In this document: piece by piece, positions 1 to 8,831 of the stretch
Position numbering within the stretch: position 1 is the first letter of the stretch
How the letters are laid out: each line of letters begins with the position of its first letter
Assembly (NCBI RefSeq): GCF_040802235.1
Contig: NC_133161.1
Span: 47,295,001-47,359,000, forward strand
Length of the DNA: 64,000 nucleotides
Reading direction: 5' to 3'
Source: Manis javanica
Lineage: Eukaryota > Chordata > Mammalia > Pholidota > Manidae
The notes under the pieces: generated by a model
What the model saw: only the letters and a program-made list of their open reading frames with translations
Databases searched by the model: none
What the model was told of the DNA's origin: nothing
Position numbers and translations under genes: made by a program

Positions 1-956
1 TAAGTGAGAGAGAAGCCATATTGTTTGAAAAGGTTAGCTTTTAACTTCTTTGCAGATTTATGCCCTGTGGCTTCTCTGCCCAGAACTTGTCTCGAGGTAT
101 CTTTACCACCTGGAGGAATTATGATACTCGGTAACTTTGATATGAGGCACGAATTCTATTTAAGGGTTGTAATTAGGAAGGAAGAAGAAAAGCTACAGAT
201 GTAGCATATGGAAGGAAACATGGGAGGATTGATTATTTCTTTGACATATCTTCTTGTAGAGTACCTTAAGTATGTATAGGTTTTAAACTACTAACTAATT
301 TGCACACACATATTAACATAATAGGAATACGGTGACATAAACATAGCAAATCTATAATTACCATCCATCTCCAGTGAAGCCAAGAAAACCATTTAGGCAC
401 CCAAGGCATTTGTGAAAATTTGTCTATGATATGATGGATATTGTCCAACTGTACTTGAACAGTCTGAGAAAGATCAGACAAATTAAAGCAGCCCATTTCT
501 GGGATCTGTTCACCTCCCATATGTTCTTTTAACCGTAGATAGTCTATAGTCATAAGATTTTGGAGTGCTACAACTTGCACCCTTCCCAACTCCTGGTTGA
601 GTTCCAACAGTACAGATCCGGTCAAATTCGTTGTCTCACTGTATGCACATGCCAGCCTAGACATCTCCCTCCTCATTCCAATGGCAAGTCCAGGAAATGG
701 TGGGGTGGATGCAGCCACAACCGCAGCATTGCCCAAATCCCTGTGGAGGCTTTTTGATGATCATCCCCTGGCACGAGTCCTCCAGAGAGTGCTGATGCTG
801 GAAGCTCCTCCTCATATCGTATCTTAGTTCATTTTCTGGGTATCCAAGCTAGGCCTTGATCTTCTGCATAGAAACAAACAAACCCTTTGCCCACACTTTG
901 ACATGCCCTCTATACCACTGTGCAGAACTCATTGGAGGTCAGCACACAGGAACTGC
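1..956 (-). pseudogene. ERV env transmembrane-subunit-like fragment, left copy
   Basis: Read on the minus strand, this segment carries an open frame of 156 codons at 736-266 that looks like the C-terminal half of a retroviral Env. In order it has a hydrophobic Ala/Val/Pro-rich stretch, a heptad region (LLELNQELGRVQ, LQNLMTIDYLRLKEH), the segment HIIDKF, a Trp-rich membrane-proximal part (WFSWLHWRW) and a hydrophobic membrane anchor. The Cys motif expected after the heptads (CX6CC in gammaretroviral-type Env) is degraded to a single Cys. There is no SU region, gag or pol. The sequence is collinear with 12,507-13,462 in inverted orientation and runs off the window at base 1. It lies immediately 3' of L1-A in L1 sense. 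The Env assignment rests on domain order and hydrophobicity; the ERV family is not identified. Confidence 0.72.
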
Positions 957-1115
957 TTTTTTTTTTTTTATATTAAGAGAAAGGAATATTATCAGAAAAG
1001 AGTACCTCCATAGCTGATCATCTGACACCCTTTGAGTGATCAACATTAAGGATATTTAAAGCATGCATTGATCTTTGATTTACCAATAGTTTTATCCTAT
1101 CAAGGAGTAATCTCC
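957..1115 (-). other. A-run plus 146-bp spacer between L1-A and the ERV segment
   Basis: On the minus strand a 13-base A-run (957-969) precedes the ERV segment. Upstream of it lie about 146 bp (970-1115) that are neither L1 3' UTR nor shared with the right-hand copy. In the right copy the L1 A-run touches the ERV sequence directly. The spacer could be ERV-internal sequence lost from the right copy, or flank of a source L1. No coding signal is seen. Confidence 0.6.
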
Positions 1116-1560
1116 CTTTTCTTTCTTTCTTTTTATTTTTTTTTTTAATCTTTAATCTACACTTACATGAAGAGTACTATGTTTACTATGCTCTCCCCTA
1201 TATCAGGTCCCCCCTAACAACCACATTACGGTTACTATCCATCAGCTTAGCAAAATGTTGTAGACTCTCTACTTGTCCTCTCTGTGTTGTGCAGCCCACC
1301 CTCCCTTTCTCCCTCCCCCCCATGCATGCTAATCTTAATACCCCTCTTCTTCCCCCCCTTATCCATCCCTGCCCCCCCATCCTCCCCAGTTCCTTTCCCT
1401 TTGGTACCTGTTAGTTCATTTTTGGGTTCTGTAATTCCGCTGCTGTTTTGTTCCTTCAGTTATTCCTTTGTTCCTATACTCCTCAGATGAGTGAAATCAT
1501 TTGGTATTTCTCTTTCACCGCTTGGCTTATTTCACTGAGCGTAATACTCTCCAGCTCCAT

Positions 1561-4500
1561 TCATGTTGCTGCAAATGGTTGGATTTTTCCAATTCTCATG
1601 GCTGAGTAGTATTCCATTGTGTATATGTACCACATCTTCTTTATCCATTCATCTACCGATGGACATTTAGGTTGCTTCCAATTCTTGGCTATTGTAAATA
1701 GTGCTGCGATAAAGATAGGGGTGCATCTGTCTTTCTCAAACTTGATTGCTGCGTTCTTAGGGTAAATTCCTAGGAGTGGAATTCCTGGGTCAAATGGTAG
1801 GTCTGTTTTGAGCATTTTGATGTACCTCCAAACTGCTTTCCACAATGGTTGAACTAATTTATATTCCCACCAGCAGTGTAGGAGGGTTCCCCTTTCTCCA
1901 CAGCCTTGCCAACACTTGTTGTTATTTGTCTTTTGGATGGCAGCTATCCTTACTGGTGTGAGGTGATACCTCATTGTAGTTTTAATTTGCATTTCTCTGA
2001 TAAATAGCGATGTGGAGCATCTTTTCATGTATCTGTTGGCCATCTGTATTTCTTTTTTAGAGAACTGTCTGTTCAGTTCCTCTGCCCATTTTTTAATTGG
2101 GTTATTTGTTTTTTGTTTGTTGAGGCATGTGAGCTCTTTATATTTTCTGGACGTCAAGTCTTTATCGGATCTGTCATTTTCAAATATATTCTCCCATACT
2201 GTAGGGTTCCTTTTTGTTCTATTGATGGTGTCTTTCGCTGTACAGAAGCTTTTCAGCTAAATGTAGTCCCACTTGCTCATTTTTGCTGTTGTTTTCCTTG
2301 CCCGGGGAGATATGTTCAAGAAGAGGTCACTCATGTTTATGTCTAAGAGGTTTTTGCCTGTTTTTTTCCAAGAGTTTAATGGTTTCATGACTTACATTCA
2401 GGTCTTTGATCCATTTTGAGTTTACCTTTGTATATGGGGTTAGACAATGGTCCAGTTTCATTCTCCTACATGTAGCTGTCCAGTTTTGCCAGCACCATCT
2501 GTTGAAGAGACTGTCATTTTGCCACTGTATGTGCATGGCTCCTTTATCAAATATTAATTGACCATATTTGTTTGGGTTAATATCTGGAGTCTCTAATCTG
2601 TTCCACTGGTCTGTGGTCTGATCTTATGCCAGTACCAAATTGTCTTGATTACTATGGCTTTGTAGTAGAGCTTGAAGTTGGGGAGTGAGATCCCTCCTAC
2701 TTTATTATTCTTTTTCAGGATTCCTTTGGCTATTCAGGGTCTTTGGTGTTTCCATATGAATTTTTGAATTATTTGTTCCAATTCATTGAAGAATGTTGCT
2801 GGTAATTTGAGAGGGATTACATCAAATCCGTATATTGCTTTGGGCAGGATGGCCATTTTGACGATATTAATTCTTCCTAGCCATGAGCATGGGATGAGTT
2901 TCCATTTATTAGTGTCCCCTTTAATTTCTCTTAAGAGTGACTTGTAGTTTTCAGAGTATAAGTCTTTCACTTCTTTGGTTAGGTTTATTCCTAGGTATTT
3001 TATTCTTTTTGATGCAATGGTGAATGGAATTGTTTTCCTGATTTCCCTTTCTATTGATTCATTGTTAGTGTATAGGAAAGCTACAGATTTATGTGTGTTA
3101 ATTTTGTATCCTGCAACTTTACTGTATTCCGATATCAGTTCTAGTAGTTTTGGACTGGAGTCTTTAGGGTTTTTTATGTACGTATCATATCATCTGCAAA
3201 TAGTGACAGTTTAACTTCTTCTTTACCAATCTGGATTCCTTGTATTTCTTTGTTTTGTCTGATTGCCGTGGCTAGGACCTCCAGTACTATGTTAAATAAC
3301 AGTGGGCAGAGTGGGCATCCCTGTCTGGTTCCTGATCTCAGAGGAAATGCTTTCAGCTTCTTGCTGTTCAGTATGATGTTGGCTGTGGGTTTATCATATA
3401 TGGCCTTTATTATTTTGAGGTACTTGCCCTCTATTCCCATTTTGCTGAGAGTTTTTATCATGAATGGATGTTGAATTTTGTCAAATGCTTTTTCAGCATC
3501 TATGGAGATGATCATATGGTTTCTGTCTTTCTTTTTGTTTATGTGGTGGATGATGTTGATGGATTTTCGAATGTTGTACCATCCTTGCATCCCTGGGATG
3601 AATCCCACTTGGTCATGGTGTATGATCCTTTTGATATACTGTTGAATTCTGTTTGCTAATATTTTATTGAGTATTTTTGCATCTACATTCATCAGGGATA
3701 TTGGTCTGTAATTTTCTTTTTTGGTGGGGTCTTTGCCTGGTTTTGGTATTAGAGTGATGTTAGCTTCATAGAATGAGTTTGGGAGTATTCCCTCTTCTTC
3801 TATTTTTTGGAACACTTCAAGGAGAATGGGTATTATGTCTTCTCTGTGTGTCTGATAAAATTCCGAGGTAAATCCGTCCGACCCCAGGGTTTTGTTCTTG
3901 GGTAGTTTTTTGATTACCGTTTCAATTTCTTTGCTCAGAATTGGTTTGTTTAACTTTTGTGTTTCTTCCTTGGTCAGTCTTGGGAGGTTGTATTTTTCTA
4001 GGAAGTTTTCCATTTCTTCTAGGTTTTCCAGCTTGTTGGCATATAGGTTTTCATAGTAGTCTTTAATAATTCTTTGTATTTCTGTGGAGTCTGTCGTGAT
4101 TTTTCCATTCTCATTTCTGATTATGTTGATTTGTGTTGACTCTCTTTTTCTCTTAATAAGTTTGGCTAGAGGCTTACCTATTTTGTTTATTTTCTCAAAG
4201 AACCAGCTCTTGGTTTCATTGATTTTTGCTATTGTTTTATTCTTCTCAATTTTGTTTATTTCTTCTCTGATCTTTATTATGTCCCTCCTTCTGCTGACTT
4301 TAGGCCTCATTTGTTCTTCTTTTTCCAGTTTCGATAATTGTGATGTTAGACTATTCATTTGGGATTGTTCTTCCTTCTTCAAGTGTGCCTGGATTGCTAT
4401 ATACTTTCCTCTTAAGACTGCTTTCGCTGCGTCCCACAGAAGTTGGGGCTTAGTGTTGTTGTTGTCATTTGTTTCTATATATTCCTTGATCTCTATTTTG

Positions 4501-5321
4501 ATTTGTTCATTGATCCATTGATTATTTAGTAGCATGTTGTTAAGCCTCCATGTGTTTGTGAGCCTTTTTGTTTTCTTTGTAGAATTTATTTCTAGTTTTA
4601 TACCTTTGTGGTCTGAAAAATTGGTTGGAAGAATTTCAATATATTGAAATTTACTGAGGCTCTTTTTGTGAGCTAGTATGTGGTCTATTCTGGAGAATGT
4701 TCCATGTGCACTTGAGAAGAATGTATATCCTGTTGCTTTTGGATGTAGAGTTTTATAGATGTCTATTAGGTCCATCTGTTCTACTGTGTTGTTCAGTGCC
4801 TGTGTGTCCTTACTTATTTTCTGCCCGGTGGATCTATCCTTTGGAGTGAGTGGTGTGTTGAAGTCTCCTAAAATGAATGCATTGCAGTCTATTTCCCTCT
4901 TTAGTTCTGTTAGTATTTGCTTCACATATACTGGTGCTCCTGTATTGGGTGCATATATATTTAGAATGGTTATATCCTCTTGTTGGACTGAGCCCTTTAT
5001 CATTATGTAGTATCCTTCTTTATCTCTTGTTACTTTCTTTGTTTTGAAGTCTATTTTGTCTGATATTAGTACTGCAACCCCTGCTTTCTTCTCACTGTTG
5101 TTTGCCTGAAATATATTTTTCCATCCCTTGGCTTTTAATCGATGCTTGTCTTTGGGTTTAAGGTGAGTTTCTTGTAAGCAGCATATAGATGGGTCTTGCT
5201 TTTTTATCCATTCTATTACTCTGTGTCTTTTGATTGGTGCATTAAGTCCATTTACATTTAGGGTGACTATTGAGAGATATGTACTTATTGCCATTGCAGG
5301 CTTTAGATTCGTGGTTACCAA
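1561..5321 (-). pseudogene. L1-A ORF2 (endonuclease/reverse transcriptase), broken
   Basis: ORF2p nicks target DNA and reverse transcribes L1 RNA. The first 715 codons (5321-3174) are open. The APE-type endonuclease residues are visible in [28 protein letters not shown] and FSDHKG. The RT motifs include [23 protein letters not shown] and the catalytic FADD. The frame is lost just after FADDMI, near 3175-3185, where one base is missing relative to the sister L1s. Later fragments continue in other frames: 2970-2734 (thumb side), 2536-2327 and 2157-1561. The last carries the C-terminal region with the Cys-containing [16 protein letters not shown]. The element cannot make a full ORF2p. The start codon is MVTTNLK or the downstream MAISTYL. 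Confidence 0.93.
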
Positions 5322-5489
5322 AGGTTCAAGGTTAGCTTCTTTAGTATCTTACTGCCTATCTTAGCTCACTTATTGAGCTGTTATATACACTGTCTGGAGA
5401 TTCTTTTCTTCTCTCCCTTCTTATTCCTCCTCCTCCATTCTTCATATGTTGTGTGTTTTGTTCTGTGGTCTTTTTATTGGTGCTCCCAT

Positions 5490-6461
5490 CTAGAGCAGTC
5501 CCTCTAGGATGCCCTGTAGAGGTGGTTTGTGGGAAGCAAATTCCCTCAGCTTTTGCTTGTCTGGGAATTGTTTAATCCCGCCATCATATTTAAATGATAG
5601 TCGTGCTGGATACAGTATCCTTGGTTCAAGGCCCTTCTGTTTCATTGCATTAAGTATATCATGCCATTCTCTTCTGGCCTGTAGGGTTTCTGTCGAGAAG
5701 TCTGATGTTAGCCTGATGGGTTTTCCTTTATAGGTGACCTTTTTCTCTCTAGCTGCCTTTAAAACTCTTCCCTTGTCCTTGATCCTTGCCATTTTAATTA
5801 CTATGTGTCTTGGTGTTGTTCTCCTTGGATCCTTTCTGTTGGGGGTTCTGTGTACTTCCATGGTCTGTTCGATTATTTCCTCCCCCAGTTTGGGGAAGTT
5901 TTCAGCAATTATTTCTTCAAAGAGACTTTCTATCCCTTTTCCTCTTTCTTCTTCTTCTGGTTCACCTATAATACAAATATTATTCCTTTTGGCTTGGTCA
6001 CATAGTTCTCTTAGTGTTGTTTCATTCCTGGAGATCCTTTTATCTCTCTCTATGTCAGCTTCTATACGTTCCTGTTCTCTGGCTTCTATTCCTTCAATGG
6101 CCTCTTGCATCTTATCCATTCTGCTTATAAATCCTTCCAGGGGTTGTTTCACTTCTGTGATCTCCTTCCTGACATCTGTGATCTCCCTCCGGACTTCATC
6201 CCATTGCTCTTGCATTTTTCTCTGCATCTCATCCCATTGCTCTTGCATTTTTCTCTGCATCTCTGTCAGCATGTTCATGATTTTTATTTTGAATTCTTTT
6301 TCAGGAAGACTGGTTAGGTCTGTCTCCTTCTCAGGTGTTGTCTCTGTGATCTTTGTCTGCCTGTAGTTTTGTCTTTTCATGGTTATAGAGATAGTGTGCA
6401 GAGCTGGTACAAGTGACCGCTGGAAGAGCTTCCCTTCTTGTTGGTTTGTGGCCTTCCTCAC
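5490..6461 (-). CDS. L1-A ORF1p, intact RNA-binding protein
   Basis: ORF1p is the trimeric RNA chaperone that packages L1 RNA. The frame is open for 323 codons. By comparison with non-primate L1s, the likely start is the internal MKRQNYRQTK at 6380 (296 aa), because the upstream 27 residues look like 5' UTR. A short charged N-terminus is followed by a coiled coil (MNMLTEMQRKMQEQW... through VRKEITEVKQ). Next come an RRM-like domain (NICIIGEPEEEE ... RHIVIKMARIKDKGR) and a C-terminal domain (FSTETLQARREWHDI ... REFASHKPPLQGI). The coiled coil contains a perfect 33-bp (11-residue) direct duplication at 6196-6228 and 6229-6261. No frameshift or stop is seen, in contrast to ORF2 of the same element. 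Confidence 0.93.
   Translation of the reverse strand: MRKATNQQEGKLFQRSLVPALHTISITMKRQNYRQTKITETTPEKETDLTSLPEKEFKIKIMNMLTEMQRKMQEQWDEMQRKMQEQWDEVRREITDVRKEITEVKQPLEGFISRMDKMQEAIEGIEAREQERIEADIERDKRISRNETTLRELCDQAKRNNICIIGEPEEEERGKGIESLFEEIIAENFPKLGEEIIEQTMEVHRTPNRKDPRRTTPRHIVIKMARIKDKGRVLKAAREKKVTYKGKPIRLTSDFSTETLQARREWHDILNAMKQKGLEPRILYPARLSFKYDGGIKQFPDKQKLREFASHKPPLQGILEGLL
6196..6261 (-). repeat. 33-bp tandem duplication inside the ORF1 coiled coil
   Basis: Two adjacent identical 33-bp units (6196-6228, 6229-6261) encode the repeated 11-residue block MQRKMQEQWDE. Eleven residues keep both the reading frame and the hydrophobic repeat of a coiled coil. Confidence 0.95.
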
Positions 6462-7770
6462 CTGGGAGAATAATGACCTCTAGTGGCTTGTGCTGGGCAG
6501 CTGTGTGCAGACAGGACTTCTGCTTCCTGCCCGGTTGCTATGGGGTTTATCTCCGCTGTTGCTGTGGGCGTGGCCTGGCTGGGGCTGCTCCTCCAAAATG
6601 GTGGAGCCCCGTTGGAGGGGGAGCGGCTGGGAGGCTATTTATCTCCATAAGGGGCCTCTGTGCTCCCTGCTGCCCAGGGGGTTAGAGTGCCCAGAGATCC
6701 CCAGATTCCCTGCCTCTGGTCTAAGTGACATGTCCTGCCCCTTTAAGACTTCCAAAAAGCACTCTCCAAACCAAAAGAACAACAGCAACAATGAGAGAGG
6801 GAGCAGAAAAAAAAAAAAAAAAGGAAAAAACACGTGATTTTTTTTTGTCCTCAGGCACCGGTCCCGGGCACCCGCTCACTGGTCCTGCTGCCCTGCCTCC
6901 CTAGCACCAGGGTCCCTGTCCCTTTAAGGCTTCCAAAAAGCACTCGCCAAAAAGAGAAAAAAAAGGGGAAAAACGCGCGATTTCCTCCGTCCTCAGGTGC
7001 CGGTCTCAGGCACCCGCCCACCGGTCCCGCAGGGAAAAATGCGGGATATTCTTTGTCCTCAGGCGCCGGTCCCAGGCACCCTCTCACCAGTCCCACCGCC
7101 CTGCCTCCCTAGCACCGGGGTCCCTGTCCCTTTAAGGCTTCCAAGGAGCACTCGCCAAAAAGAGGGAAAAAAAGGAGAAAAACGCGATTTCCTCCGTCCT
7201 CAAGTGCCGGTCTTAGGCACCCGCCCACTGGTCCCGCAGGGAAAAATGCGCGGTATTGTCTTCAGGCACCGGTCCCTGGCACCCGCTAACCAGTCCCGCC
7301 GCCCTGCCTCCCTAGCACCAGGGTCCCTGTCCCTTTAAGGCTTCCAAAAAGCACTCGCCAAAAAGAGAAAAAAAAAAGGGGAAAAACGCGCGATTTCCTC
7401 CGTCCTCAAGTGCCCATCCCAGGCACCCGCCCACCAGTCCCGCCACCCTGCCTCCCTAGCAACGGGGTCCCTGTCTCTTTAAGGCTTCCAAAAAGCACTC
7501 GCCAAAGAAAAAAAAAAATCTGCTCCGGTTTCTTTCTGCCCGCCGGGAGCCAGGGGGAGGGGCGCTCGGGTCCCGCCAGGCCGGGGCTTGTATCTTACCC
7601 CCTTCGCAAGGCACTGGGTTCTTGCAGGTGTGGATGTGGTCTGAATGTTGTCCTGTGTCCTGTGGTCTCTATTTTAGGAAGATTTTTCTTTGTTATATTT
7701 TCATACCTCTATGTGTTTTTGGGAGGAGATTTCCACTGCTCTACTCACGCCGCCATCTTGGCTCTCTCTG
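6462..7770 (-). promoter_or_regulatory. L1-A 5' UTR with GC-rich tandem monomers
   Basis: This is the L1 5' UTR and presumptive internal promoter. It is GC- and CpG-rich. It contains repeated blocks, recognisable by the plus-strand phrase CCCTTTAAGGCTTCCA followed by AAAGCACTCGCCAAA or a close variant. The blocks recur near 6742 (divergent), 6924, 7131, 7334 and 7479, giving spacings of roughly 182, 207, 203 and 145 bp. A-rich patches and CGCGATTTCCTCCGTCCTC motifs separate the blocks. Tandem promoter monomers are known from rodent L1s; here the monomer sequence is unfamiliar to me. Promoter function is inferred from position only. Confidence 0.8.
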
Positions 7771-7956
7771 TTCTTAGTCTTTTTGATGCTGGCATCCTTA
7801 CTGGTGTGAGGTGATATCTCATTGTGATTTTAATTTGGATTTCCCTGATGATTAGTGATGTGGAGCATCTTTTCATCTGTCTGTTGGCTATCTAAATTTC
7901 TTCTTTGGAGAACTGTCTCTTCATATCCTCTGCCTATTTAAATTTATTGATTTTCC
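7771..7956 (-). mobile_element. Old L1 ORF2 C-terminal fragment
   Basis: This 186-bp fragment matches the L1 segment at about 1925-2090 and 9200-9360 (plus-strand phrases ACTGGTGTGAGGTGAT and GTGGAGCATCTTTTCAT). It is more diverged than L1-A and forms the host sequence into which L1-A inserted. Confidence 0.85.
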
Positions 7957-8308
7957 TCATGATTTATTTATTTATTTATTTATTATTTTGGTGTCATTAA
8001 TCTACAATTACATGAGGAACATTATGTTTACTAGGCTCCCCCCTTCACCAAGTCCCCCCAACAAACACCATTTCAGTCACTGTCCATCAGTGTAGTAAGA
8101 TGCTGTAGGATCACTACTTGTTTTCTCTGTGTTGCACAGCCCTCCCCATGCTCCCCCCCCACATTGTACATGCTAATCATAATGCCCCCTTTCTTTTTCC
8201 CCCTTCTTATGCCTCTCTTCCCACCCACCCTCGCCAGTCCCTTTCCCTTTGGTAACTGTTAGTCCATTCTTGGGTTCTGTGATTCTGCTGCTGTTTTGTT
8301 CCTTCAGT
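7957..8308 (-). mobile_element. L1 3' UTR fragment, 5'-truncated
   Basis: The minus-strand L1 3' UTR begins at a (TTTA)n-type tail (7957-7995). It continues through the C-rich tract and stops at TTCCTTCAG, where sister copies continue with ORF2-proximal sequence. It is a separate short insertion between the older L1 fragment and the poly(A)-tailed insert. Confidence 0.85.
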
Positions 8309-8415
8309 TTTTTTTTTTTTTTTTTTGAAAGAGGTCGACATTAATGTGTATTCACAAACAATGAAATCTCTCCAGGATACTTTGGTTCAACTTTTGACTA
8401 AACAGCATGACTTTT
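8309..8415 (-). mobile_element. Short poly(A)-tailed retrocopy of unknown origin
   Basis: On the minus strand, about 85 bp of non-L1 sequence end in an A-run of about 18-20 bases (plus-strand T-run about 8309-8328). It sits between two L1 3' ends. It has the look of a 5'-truncated processed transcript, but there is no AATAAA before the tail and I do not recognise the source. No protein is assigned. Confidence 0.5.
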
Positions 8416-8831
8416 TTGGTTCTTTTATTTATTTGTTAGTTTATATTTTTTTGAAGAATATTGTTTACTAGGCTCTCCCCTACCCCAAGTCCCCCCTACA
8501 AACCCCATTACAGTCACTGTCCATCAGCATAGTAAGATGTTGTAGAATCACTACTTGTCTTCTCTGTGTTACAAAGCCCTCCCCTTTCCCCCACCCCCTA
8601 TATTATACGTGCTAATCATAATACCCCCTTTCTTCTTCCCTACCCTCCCATTCTCCACAGTCTCTTTCCCTTTGGTAACTGTTAGTCCATTCTTGGGTTC
8701 TGTGATTCTGCTGCTGTTTTGTTCCTTCAGTTTTTCTTTTGTTCTTATACTCCACAGATGAGTGAAATCATTTGGTATTTGTCTTTCTCTACTTGGCTTA
8801 TTTCACTGAGCATAATACCCTCTAGCTCCAT

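Larger units (their letters stand above)
1116..7770 (-). mobile_element. L1-A, young full-length LINE-1
   Basis: This is a complete LINE-1 on the minus strand. In L1 sense it has a GC-rich 5' UTR (7770-6462), ORF1 (6461-5490), a 168-bp inter-ORF gap, a broken ORF2 (5321-1561), and a 3' UTR with a C-rich plus-strand tract (about 1300-1400) ending in an A-rich tail (1147-1116). The 5' end carries the typical L1 start (minus strand GAGCCAAGATGGCGGCG near 7765). ORF2 peptides are close to those of L1-E, so both belong to one recent subfamily. It is inserted in an older L1 fragment (7771 onward). Its target-site duplication cannot be checked because the 3' side continues past the window edge through the ERV segment. 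Confidence 0.93.

Noticed and set aside
1284..1490. Open frame rich in Ser/Pro/Leu on the plus strand (repeated at 8555-8761)
   Set aside because: It is antisense to the C-rich L1 3' UTR and recurs wherever that UTR recurs, so it is a shadow of composition.
4084..4521. 145-codon hydrophobic plus-strand frame suggestive of a membrane protein
   Set aside because: It is antisense to L1-A ORF2. Apparent transmembrane character comes from complementing Lys/Asn/Glu codons.
5734..6366. 210-codon plus-strand open frame rich in Ser, Ile and Leu
   Set aside because: It is the complement of L1 ORF1, where codon bias leaves the opposite strand open. No domain is seen.
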